Source: Oscillospiraceae bacterium | Lineage (GTDB): Bacteria > Bacillota > Clostridia > Oscillospirales > Oscillospiraceae | NCBI GenBank assembly: GCA_017508045.1 | Contig: JAFVZT010000030.1 | Span: 30,160-94,159 of the forward strand | DNA: 64,000 bases | Direction: 5' to 3' | In this document: positions 7,590 to 13,700 of the stretch, piece after piece | Numbering within the stretch: the first letter of the stretch is position 1 | Layout of the letters: each line of letters opens with the position of its first letter | Notes under the pieces: generated by a model | What the model was told of the DNA's origin: nothing | Seen by the model: only the letters and a program-made list of their open reading frames with translations | Databases searched by the model: none | Translations under genes and position numbers: made by a program

Positions 7590-8300
7590 CTAAATAGAGG
7601 GTTAAAGCTCTTTCCTTCGTTTTTGCTCTTCGGACAGGCAAGGAGCTTGTTCGGAGTCAAAATAAATAACTAATGTTTTAATTATGAAGGAGGACATTTA
7701 CGTCAAACACTCTCTAAGCACGGAAAATCTCTGTCCTATGGCTTTACGGACAGACGGAGGAAGGCACATGAAACCTGAATTGTCGGGTAGTGCCACAAAC
7801 CTCTGAAAACGGCAGCATCGAAAGATGAAGATCCTGCAGCCTTGACGCACCAAGGAAAGCCCTACTGCACGGTGACAGCAAAAGCATCTGCACAAGCAAT
7901 GGCAAATGAAAAGATCAGTCCCAACTTCAAGATGAGCACGGGGAAATTGCCAAGACACAAAATTTGCAGACGAAAATTGATCCAAGCCCCTTATGGTCAC
8001 TACAATAGCAAAGTGCGGAACCACTTGTACGGTGTGGACGAAAATCGGATAGCATTACGCTTTCAGGCTTCGGTAGCCTGCTGACCAAAATCCTGTTTTC
8101 GTACAGAAGTACCGAAGTTTATGGAATTTTAATCGTTATGAAAATTCCCACCGAACGGAGCCGTAGTTGGGGGCTTCGTAGCAATCCTTGATTGTTAATC
8201 GGTGAAGTGCGCGAGGTATGTATATGCCTCCACTCTCATTTTGGGAGCATGCACTTCGGAGCGCCGCAAGGTGACTCCATAGTACTCACCCTTATGGGAA
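7590..8300 (+). ncRNA. Candidate large structured non-coding RNA (ornate, ROOL/GOLLD-like class possible)
   Basis: About 700 nt without a plausible protein but with dense, nested pairing. Examples are: 7731-7736/7748-7753; a nested three-helix unit 7755-7760/7800-7805, 7763-7767/7790-7794 and 7773-7778/7783-7788; CATC-GAAA-GATG at 7816-7827 (GNRA loop); 7840-7844/7851-7855; 7913-7917/7978-7982; 8064-8069/8075-8080; an 8-bp perfect arm 8123-8130/8141-8148; 8204-8210/8251-8257 enclosing 8213-8219/8224-8230 and 8233-8237/8243-8247; and a bulged hairpin 8258-8278 with a GCAA tetraloop. A promoter-like sequence precedes it. Size, GNRA loops, mobile-element location and tRNA proximity resemble the ROOL and GOLLD classes of large bacterial RNAs, but I cannot match a consensus, so the class assignment is a guess. 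Confidence 0.6.
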
Positions 8301-8334
8301 AATTGAATATGATTTTCGTTTTGATATGATATAT

Positions 8335-8396
8335 GACGAGTTCCGCGTGGTGGTTGTCTGACCTACAACGACAGCAGCAGAAAGCGGAACGACTCG
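8335..8396. other. Hairpin 1 of the repeat-bounded array
   Basis: GAG-TTCCGC (8338-8346) pairs with GCGGAA-c-GACTC (8384-8395), enclosing 37 nt. Repeat copies lie immediately before it and about 25 nt after it. Confidence 0.6.
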
Positions 8397-8454
8397 TTTC
8401 GAAATGACAGAATGACTGTCTTTTCGATATGATATATGACTATCCTTTCGATAG

Positions 8455-8499
8455 GGCAACAGTTTCTTTAAGACCGCAGGTCATAAAGAAACTGTTGCC
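8455..8499. other. Hairpin 2 of the array, nearly perfect 45-nt palindrome
   Basis: A 16-bp arm (8455-8470) pairs perfectly with 8484-8499. The loop itself folds as GACC-GCA-GGTC, so almost the whole segment is one stem. There is no T-run after it, so it is not an obvious terminator. Confidence 0.75.
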
Positions 8500-8518
8500 G
8501 GGCGAAGCCATAAAAGTG

Positions 8519-8620
8519 GCTTACGTCAAGGCATATTGGACGATTTGCATAGACCTCAAGTACAAAACAAGACTAAACCAATTGTAGATGTCAATGGGGA
8601 TACTATGCCTTGACGTAAGC
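8519..8620. other. Hairpin 3 of the array, 17-bp arms with a 68-nt loop
   Basis: GCTTACGTCAAGGCATA (8519-8535) and its exact complement (8604-8620) enclose 68 nt with no reading frame. Perfect long arms around an unrelated loop suggest a selected structure, such as a small mobile unit, recombination site or RNA stem. Confidence 0.7.
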
Positions 8621-8935
8621 TCCTTTCAAAATGACCTATGATATTCTATAATTTCAATATGATAAAAGATGATTCTCATTTCGAAATGAAGTCCTATAGA
8701 TTAATCATAGATAGGCGTTTTTTTGCCTGCGGCGTTCCGGCTGCCCGCCGCTTGATACGAGATCAAGCACCGTACAGTCGGCTAAAATAATCCTATAAAG
8801 ATATGACTATCTTTTCGAAATGGAGCGACAGCGACCACTATCATTTCGATATGATATATGACTGTCGTTTCGAAATCCGCGAAAAATTTTCGTCACGAGA
8901 ATTATTTTCGTCAATAAAATAGATTTTGGTCATGA

Positions 8936-8982
8936 GACCGCAGAGATGGAAGATGCACTTCCGTCCCTGCGGTCTTTTTATT
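8936..8982 (+). terminator. Strong terminator
   Basis: gaccgcag (8936-8943) / ctgcggtc (8967-8974), with an inner ggaag/cttcc pairing, followed by tttttatttt on the plus strand. It may end the transcript that crosses the structured RNA and hairpin region. Confidence 0.75.
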
Positions 8983-9000
8983 TTCGTCAGCAAACGAAAA

Positions 9001-9200
9001 AGTAACTTTTCTTGAAACTCGTACCGAAATTCCGTAAATTGTATATGACCGATCCCCAAAGAAAAAAGTAAGTTTTCTTGAAGATTAAAAAATTTCGCCT
9101 ATGTTATAGACGAAAACAAACCCATATTTTCGTTCTCAGACCACCGAAAAACAAGAAATTTTCAAAAAAAGCCCAAAATCCGTCAAGTTTTCTTGAAACT
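9001..9200. repeat. Three direct repeats AASTTTTCTTGAA upstream of the integrase
   Basis: aacttttcttgaaact at 9004-9019, aagttttcttgaagat at 9070-9085 and aagttttcttgaaact at 9185-9200. Spaced direct repeats beside an integrase gene are typical of arm-type integrase or excisionase binding sites; binding here is inference. The rest of 8983-9286 has no gene but includes the palindrome TTTTCGT-cagcaa-ACGAAAA at 8981-9000. Confidence 0.6.
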
Positions 9201-9292
9201 CAACCATAATCTCTCATATCTTTTTAAATAGAACGAGCGAAAATATCCGGAGTTTTTGCAAATTCAATCTATCGGAAAGGAGGTTAATGTCG

Positions 9293-10240
9293 ATGGGAAA
9301 GACAATGACAGGTGAAGAACGGTTGATTCAAGATTTTCGCAGAATGATGAAAGGTATCAACGAGAATGGCTACAAAACCCGTGCAGCCTACGGAAACCAC
9401 GTAGAGCAATTCTTAAAATTCTACTGGCGAAAGTTTCACGGTCAGAAGCTTGCAAATGTGCGCGGCGATCATATCCGAGCCTATGTGAAAGAGATGCAGG
9501 AAAAAGGATTGTCACCGTCCACGATCAAATCCCGTCTGTCCGCAATCCGCTTTGCACACGAAAAAGCCGGTGGTAAGAGACGTCTGCCGGACAATAAGGA
9601 ATTAGGATTGGAAAAGCGCAAGGTAGGTAAAGAGGACAGAGCATGGACAGCCGATGAAGTCAGGGGCGGCTTGACCGTAGCGAAGAACATGGGTCGTATA
9701 GATGCCTACAACGCAATCTATATCGGTTATGCGTTTGGTCTTAGAATTGAAGAGGTTTGTCGCATAAGGAAAGAGGATGTTGAAAAAGCATTGAAGTATG
9801 ACGGATTGACCATCAAAGGCAAGGGCGGTCAGGTCAGAACATATCCCGTGCAATTTGAAGTTCAGAAAAAGGCTTTGCAATATTTCTACGACTACGCAAG
9901 AAAGAACAATCTGATGCCCCGCGATTATGTAATTAGTCCCCAAGGCAAAGGCGGTGTGGAAAGACAGATCAATTCTCTTGAAAATTGGATGTACGCCAAT
10001 CGGAACAAGTTCGCTATGAAGAATCGCAAGGATGACATGAGAGACGGAAAGAAGCCGAGAAGCGAAAATATCACTTGGCACGGCTTGCGCCACGCAAGAG
10101 CGCAGATACAGTACGCCAAGTATAAAGACGAAGGGCGCAAAGACCCCAAAAGAATGACCAGCGAAACCTTGGGACATCACAGACCCGACATCACCAACGT
10201 GTATTTGGCAGAATTGCCGCAGAGAAAGAAAAACAAATAA
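9293..10240 (+). CDS. Tyrosine recombinase (phage integrase family)
   Basis: 315 residues from the ATG at 9293, chosen because AAGGAGG is 9 nt upstream; the ATG at 9287 is only 3 nt from it. The N-terminal SAM-like core-binding domain (about 10-95) includes SPSTIKSRLSAIRFAHEKAG. The catalytic domain has the first arginine in AFGLRIEEVCR, then HGLRHARAQ (HxxR), then LGHHRPDITNVYLAEL with the nucleophilic tyrosine near the C-terminus. It cuts and joins attachment sites as a covalent 3'-phosphotyrosine enzyme. As the only tyrosine integrase in an island ending in a tRNA 3' end, it is the best candidate for its mobility. A small gene follows at once. Confidence 0.92.
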   Translation: MGKTMTGEERLIQDFRRMMKGINENGYKTRAAYGNHVEQFLKFYWRKFHGQKLANVRGDHIRAYVKEMQEKGLSPSTIKSRLSAIRFAHEKAGGKRRLPDNKELGLEKRKVGKEDRAWTADEVRGGLTVAKNMGRIDAYNAIYIGYAFGLRIEEVCRIRKEDVEKALKYDGLTIKGKGGQVRTYPVQFEVQKKALQYFYDYARKNNLMPRDYVISPQGKGGVERQINSLENWMYANRNKFAMKNRKDDMRDGKKPRSENITWHGLRHARAQIQYAKYKDEGRKDPKRMTSETLGHHRPDITNVYLAELPQRKKNK

Positions 10241-10259
10241 AAAGAAAGGATACTCAATC

Positions 10260-10454
10260 ATGCCGAGAAAAAAGAAAATTCCTCGTAATGATTTAGGTAT
10301 CCCCGAATATGAAATGGAATCTTTAGCAAGAATGCTTTTACCGATCCTCAAAAAGTATCTTGATTCAGAAGAAGGAAAGCGGGATTGGCAGGAATGGCAA
10401 GCCCGAAGAAAACAGAGTGCCGAGAGCACCGATAGCAAGGAAATTACCGAGTGA
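10260..10454 (+). CDS. Small basic hypothetical protein downstream of the integrase
   Basis: 64 residues, unrecognised. It starts 19 nt after the integrase stop behind AAAGAAAGGAT, so it is probably co-transcribed. The N-terminus is very basic (MPRKKKIPRN), the centre is a predicted helix (YEMESLARMLLPILKKYLDS) and the tail is polar. Size and position would suit an excisionase or recombination accessory factor, but no family motif is visible. Confidence 0.6.
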   Translation: MPRKKKIPRNDLGIPEYEMESLARMLLPILKKYLDSEEGKRDWQEWQARRKQSAESTDSKEITE

Positions 10455-10495
10455 ATTGACGTTAACGATATAAAACCAAGGGATACCCAAAATCA

Positions 10496-10529
10496 CAACG
10501 CCACAGGCGGGAAACCGTCTGTGGCGTTG
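10496..10529. terminator. Hairpin after the integrase unit
   Basis: caacgccacag / ctgtggcgttg with a 12-nt loop lies between the convergent integrase unit and the gene at 10543. T-runs are weak, but its position suggests a shared terminator. Confidence 0.55.
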
Positions 10530-10542
10530 CTGATATTTCAAA

Positions 10543-11232
10543 TCATGATAGAATTTCAACAAACTTCCTTCCGAAATCTGTAATTTCGTATACCTTTTCT
10601 TTATTATTGACACGATCAAAAGAATCTCCGAAAATAGAAATTCCACCCCTACCATCACTTTCAAAAGGCGAGTTATTCTGAAAACCATTCATAAAACCTA
10701 CAGCAGACAGTCGTAACAATTCTGGAGGAACGATGTTATTCTGAGTAATAACCTTCGGGTTTGAAATTAAGTAACTAAGATCGTTCAAAAGTAGTTTGTC
10801 AATAATCTCTGAATATGTGCAAAACTCATCCCAAGATATCTTGTTATCTAAATATGCCAGATAAATTTTTGCAAGGACATCAGGCTTTTTGAAATCCAAA
10901 TAACGGTCAATCAGGATGGTTATATATGCTAATTCAGAATCTCTGTTTTTGCTAAGTATTTTAGCCTTTCGTTGCTCAACTTCTTCTTGCGTTGCTAAGT
11001 TGGAGTTGAAACTAACAATAAACTCTCGCAACTTACGAATGAAATATCGTCCCTTAAGGTCGTCAATTATTTTGTATGCAGACACCGCATATTTTACAAT
11101 CGGAATTTCTTTTAATATTCCGTCATCCATAAAACTATCAAGTACGACTTCTGCTGTATCCACACTCAAGTCTAATGCTTTAGAAGATATACTTTGTTCA
11201 AAAGATTTCGTAATAGAAAGATTAGTATCCAT
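10543..11232 (-). CDS. Hypothetical protein at the island edge
   Basis: 229 residues from the ATG at 11230-11232, preceded by GGAG about 8 nt upstream; an in-frame codon at 11250 has no ribosome-binding site. I do not recognise the family. Visible features are an N-terminal helical region, a short hydrophobic stretch (IPIVKYAVSAYKII, about 43-56), a charged central helix region and a Gly-rich C-terminal part followed by EKVYEITDFGRKFVEIL, resembling a winged-helix end. The base composition is AT-rich like the island. It sits alone, between terminators next to the tRNA, as accessory cargo often does; a defence or toxin-like role is speculation. Confidence 0.7.
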   Translation of the reverse strand: MDTNLSITKSFEQSISSKALDLSVDTAEVVLDSFMDDGILKEIPIVKYAVSAYKIIDDLKGRYFIRKLREFIVSFNSNLATQEEVEQRKAKILSKNRDSELAYITILIDRYLDFKKPDVLAKIYLAYLDNKISWDEFCTYSEIIDKLLLNDLSYLISNPKVITQNNIVPPELLRLSAVGFMNGFQNNSPFESDGRGGISIFGDSFDRVNNKEKVYEITDFGRKFVEILS

Positions 11233-11310
11233 ATTAGTTCTCCTACTCACATATTACTTTTTATATTGTACCATAAAATGGGGTTATTTTCAATATTAAA
11301 GCAAGTAGAC

Positions 11311-11342
11311 AAAGGCACAGATGATTTCTCATCTGTGCCTTT
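11311..11342. terminator. Terminator-like hairpin
   Basis: aaaggcacagatga / tcatctgtgccttt with a 4-nt loop. Its A- and T-runs make it bidirectional. It lies between the orphan gene and the tRNA. Confidence 0.7.
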
Positions 11343-11371
11343 GCGCGTATGTATGCTTAGAAATAAACGAT

Positions 11372-11411
11372 AAAGGCGAATCCATCTCCCAAGGGAAATG
11401 GGTTCGCCTTT
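11372..11411 (-). terminator. Island-borne terminator behind tRNA-Val
   Basis: aaaggcgaa-cc / gg-ttcgccttt hairpin. On the minus strand it follows the tRNA 3' end by about 9 nt, replacing the original terminator now at 1957-2001. Confidence 0.7.
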
Positions 11412-11419
11412 AACTTGTT

Positions 11420-11441
11420 TGGTGGAGACAACAGGACTCGA
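11420..11441 (-). repeat. Right attachment-site repeat (tRNA-Val 3' end)
   Basis: Identical to 2007-2028; it forms the last 22 bases of the intact tRNA-Val gene. Integration here keeps the tRNA functional. Confidence 0.85.
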
Positions 11442-11496
11442 ACCTGTGACCTCATGCGTGTGAAGCATGCGCTCTAACCAGCTGAGCTATGCCTCC
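11420..11496 (-). tRNA. tRNA-Val (anticodon CAC)
   Basis: Read on the minus strand it folds into a standard cloverleaf: acceptor GGAGGCA/TGTCTCC with one G-T pair, D arm GCTC...GAGC, anticodon arm CATGC-TTCACAC-GCATG with anticodon CAC, T arm ACAGG-TTCGAGT-CCTGT, discriminator A and encoded CCA. CAC reads the valine codon GUG. Its last 22 bases are the right copy of the island attachment repeat. Confidence 0.95.
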
Positions 11497-11512
11497 ATAT
11501 GGAGCGTATAGA

Positions 11513-11540
11513 ATTATACCACACCTATGGCAAATGTCAA
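11513..11540 (-). promoter_or_regulatory. tRNA-Val promoter
   Basis: On the minus strand, TTGACA (complement of 11535-11540) and TATAAT (complement of 11513-11518) are spaced 16 bp. Confidence 0.8.
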
Positions 11541-11664
11541 GTCTTTTCTGTGTAGATGAGAAGATGGAATAACATACATATTCTTTACGAAAGGGACTGT
11601 AAATAACGGGCATACATCCATAAATGCGGTGGGAGCAAGCCCAATGTCATTAAGTAAGAACCTG

Positions 11665-11788
11665 TGTCATTCTGAGCGAAGCCGCCGACAGGCGGCGAAG
11701 TCGAAGAATCCGTTCTCTTCAGTAGGCTCTCAAAGGAAGCGGATCCTTCGACTCCCCTTCGACAAGCTCAGGGTCGCTCAGGATGACA
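11665..11788. repeat. Intergenic palindromic repeat (TGTCATTCTGAGCGA type)
   Basis: Begins tgtcattctgagcgaagc and ends with the complementary gctcaggatgaca; internal parts (gaagtcgaagaatcc, ggatccttcgac) also pair, so the unit is one long imperfect hairpin. A shorter relative is at 13643-13692. Such units are dispersed in many genomes. The remainder of 11541-11870 holds no gene. Confidence 0.7.
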
Positions 11789-11816
11789 TACTAACTTGAT
11801 GACATTAGAGCAAGCC

Positions 11817-11848
11817 CCCGCCCTACGATATCTCATTAGGAGGGCGGG
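11817..11848 (-). terminator. Hairpin downstream of argS
   Basis: cccgccct / agggcggg stem about 20 nt after the argS stop on the minus strand. It lacks a strong T-run, so terminator activity is uncertain. Confidence 0.5.
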
Positions 11849-11870
11849 AGCTGCTGCCACATTTTATAAA

Positions 11871-13622
11871 TTACATCTTTTCCGGGGCGGAGAAGCCAAG
11901 CAAATCAATGCAGGTTTCCAAAATGTTCTTTGCCAGTGCAATCAAAGCGATATACCCTTGCTGCAAAGCGGCATTTTCCTCGGAGAGGATTCTGGTTTCG
12001 TGGTAGAACTTATTGACGCAGCCTGCCAGCTCATAGATATACGCGCAAATCACATTGGGAGAGGAGGTGCGCAGCGCCGTTTCCAGATTGGGGGCAAGCT
12101 TGGTAATGGCCAGCATTAAATCCTTGGCATATTCATTGGCTGCCGGCTGGATGGGCAAATGCTCCCAAGAGCCGTACTTTGCCAGAATGGACTTAATCCG
12201 CACAACGGTATACAGGATATACGGGCCGGTATTGCCCTCAAAAGCCGCAAAGCGGTCCATATCAAAGACATAGTCCTTGGTGGGTTGGTTGGAAAGGTCG
12301 CCGTACTTCAGTGCCGCCATGGCAATTTTCTTGGTGGTTTCCTCCACCTCGTCCGCCGCAACAATCTGATTTTCCACCACCTTGGTGCGGACAAAGTCCG
12401 TCATATCGGAAATCAGCTGCTCCAAACGCATCACGCCGCCGTCACGGGTTTTAAAGGGCTTTCCGTCTGCGCCGTTCATCGTACCGAAGCCTAAATGCTC
12501 CAAAGTCGTTTCTGCCGGAACAATGCCGCTTTTCTTCGCTGCCCGGAATACCTGCTCAAAGTGCAGGCTCTGGCGCTTATCTGTGATGTAGAGCATCTTA
12601 TCCGGGCGGAAATCCTCCATTCTCTGAACCATGGTGGCCAAATCTGTGGTGGCGTAAATGGCAGAGCCGTCACTTTTTACCAGAATACAGGGAGGGATTT
12701 CTTTTTTATCCGTCTCCTCGGCTACGGGAATAACCCACGCGCCCTCGGACTGCACCGCCAGCCCCCGGTCTTTCAAATCCGCAACCATAGCAGGAATATA
12801 GGGATCAGCATCGCTTTCACCCAGCCAGGATTCAAAGCCGACATTTAAGTTGTTGTAGTTTTTCTTCAAATCGGACACGGACACATTCATAATGTGCTGC
12901 CAGATTGCCCGGTAGCCACGGCGCCCGTTTTGCAGCTCAAAGGTGGCGGTGTGCGCCTTTTCCGCAAAAGCCTCGTCCTCTTTCTTCTTGGCGGCCGCGG
13001 CAGGATAAATCTCCTCCAGCTGGGAAATGGTAAAAGGCGGCTCAACAGGATACTCCCCGGTATAATCCGGGTCAAAATAGCAAAGCTCCGGCTGACGCTG
13101 CTGCAGCTCGGCAATAATCAAGCCCATTTGCAAGCCCCAGTCGCCTAAGTGAATATCGCCGATGGTGTTGTAGCCGAAGAATTTATACAGCCGCTTTAAG
13201 CTCTCTCCGATAATGGCAGAGCGTAAATGACCGATGTGCAGGGGCTTTGCCACGTTGGGTCCGCCGTAGTCCACAATTGCAGTCTGTCCTGCGCCTAGCT
13301 TTTCCACACCGAAATCCGGTGCAGTGCGCATAGCTTCCAGATATTCCTGAAGAAAGCTGTCAGAGAGGTTTAAGTTCAAAAAGCCGGGCATAACCGCTTC
13401 AATTTTGGAAAAATCCCTGGCATCCAGCTTTTCCGCCACAGCATTGGCAATCTGGATGGGAGCGCATTTATACTGCTTGGCAGCCGCCAGCGCACCGTTA
13501 CACTGATACTGGCACAGGTCGGGGCGATTGGAAACCGTTACCCTGCCGAAGCTGGCATCATAGCCGGCAGCAGCAAAGGCTTCGGCCATCTTTGCGGAAA
13601 TCATATCTAAAATCTTTTCCAT
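11871..13622 (-). CDS. argS: Arginyl-tRNA synthetase
   Basis: 583 residues, the usual ArgRS length. It charges tRNA-Arg with arginine using ATP in the cytoplasm. Domains: N-terminal Add1 domain (about 1-100), class Ia Rossmann catalytic core with the HIGH motif in AKPLHIGHLRSAIIGESL (about 125), GFGTMNGADGKPFKTRDGG near the KMSKS position, and the C-terminal DALR anticodon-binding domain (about 450-583, including the NTGPYILYTVVRIKSIL region). The start at 13622 has a weak AGGAG-like site (TAGGAGAATT). It is transcribed alone, with a repeat element between it and the ABC-F gene upstream. Confidence 0.97.
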   Translation of the reverse strand: MEKILDMISAKMAEAFAAAGYDASFGRVTVSNRPDLCQYQCNGALAAAKQYKCAPIQIANAVAEKLDARDFSKIEAVMPGFLNLNLSDSFLQEYLEAMRTAPDFGVEKLGAGQTAIVDYGGPNVAKPLHIGHLRSAIIGESLKRLYKFFGYNTIGDIHLGDWGLQMGLIIAELQQRQPELCYFDPDYTGEYPVEPPFTISQLEEIYPAAAAKKKEDEAFAEKAHTATFELQNGRRGYRAIWQHIMNVSVSDLKKNYNNLNVGFESWLGESDADPYIPAMVADLKDRGLAVQSEGAWVIPVAEETDKKEIPPCILVKSDGSAIYATTDLATMVQRMEDFRPDKMLYITDKRQSLHFEQVFRAAKKSGIVPAETTLEHLGFGTMNGADGKPFKTRDGGVMRLEQLISDMTDFVRTKVVENQIVAADEVEETTKKIAMAALKYGDLSNQPTKDYVFDMDRFAAFEGNTGPYILYTVVRIKSILAKYGSWEHLPIQPAANEYAKDLMLAITKLAPNLETALRTSSPNVICAYIYELAGCVNKFYHETRILSEENAALQQGYIALIALAKNILETCIDLLGFSAPEKM

Positions 13623-13642
13623 TTCAATTCTCCTAAAACGTA

Positions 13643-13692
13643 TGTCATTCTGAGCGACCCCGAGGGTAGTCGAGGGGGAGTCGAAGGATGAC
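13643..13692. repeat. Second copy of the TGTCATTCTGAGCGA repeat
   Basis: tgtcattctgagcgaccc...gagtcgaaggatgac, a shorter relative of 11665-11788 inserted between argS and the ABC-F gene. Confidence 0.65.
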
Positions 13693-13700
13693 GGCAGAGA

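Larger units (their letters stand above)
8319..8862. repeat. Repeat family TTTCGATATGATATATGAC separating hairpins
   Basis: Near-identical copies lie at 8319-8337 (one base different), 8421-8440 and 8843-8862. Degenerate copies are at 8651-8671 and around 8799-8823. The copies at 8421 and 8843 are flanked on either side by short TTTCGAAATG or TGACTRTC motifs. The copies bracket large hairpins, so the stretch looks like an array of repeat-bounded segments rather than ordinary intergenic DNA. No gene is seen in it. Confidence 0.7.
2007..11441. mobile_element. Integrative island inserted at tRNA-Val(CAC)
   Basis: Bounded by a 22-bp direct repeat of the tRNA 3' end at both edges. It contains a serine recombinase at the left end, a tyrosine integrase near the right end, an XRE/AbiH-type defence pair, a PadR-regulated membrane operon and a long non-coding stretch rich in hairpins. 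No relaxase, type IV secretion or phage structural genes are seen, so it is better called an integrative island than a complete ICE or prophage. The tRNA side keeps an intact gene whose last 22 bases are supplied by the island. Which of the two recombinases moves it is not shown; tRNA 3' ends are classical targets of tyrosine integrases. Confidence 0.8.

Noticed and set aside
7842-8084. 80-residue reading frame on the plus strand in the non-coding region
   Set aside because: No ribosome-binding site, unusual composition, and it lies across stable RNA-like helices; the opposite-strand 108-residue frame (7698-8024) is equally implausible.
7590-8300. Group II or group I intron
   Set aside because: No GUGYG start, no recognisable domain V, no intron-encoded protein, and no group I core motifs seen.
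8319-8862. CRISPR array
   Set aside because: Repeats are few, irregularly spaced and partly degenerate; segments between them are long hairpins, and no cas genes are present.
9602-10438. 278-residue minus-strand frame opposite the integrase
   Set aside because: It mirrors the well-supported integrase gene and has no ribosome-binding site or recognisable domain.
2007-11441. Complete prophage or conjugative element
   Set aside because: No capsid, tail, terminase, relaxase, coupling protein or type IV secretion genes in the interval.
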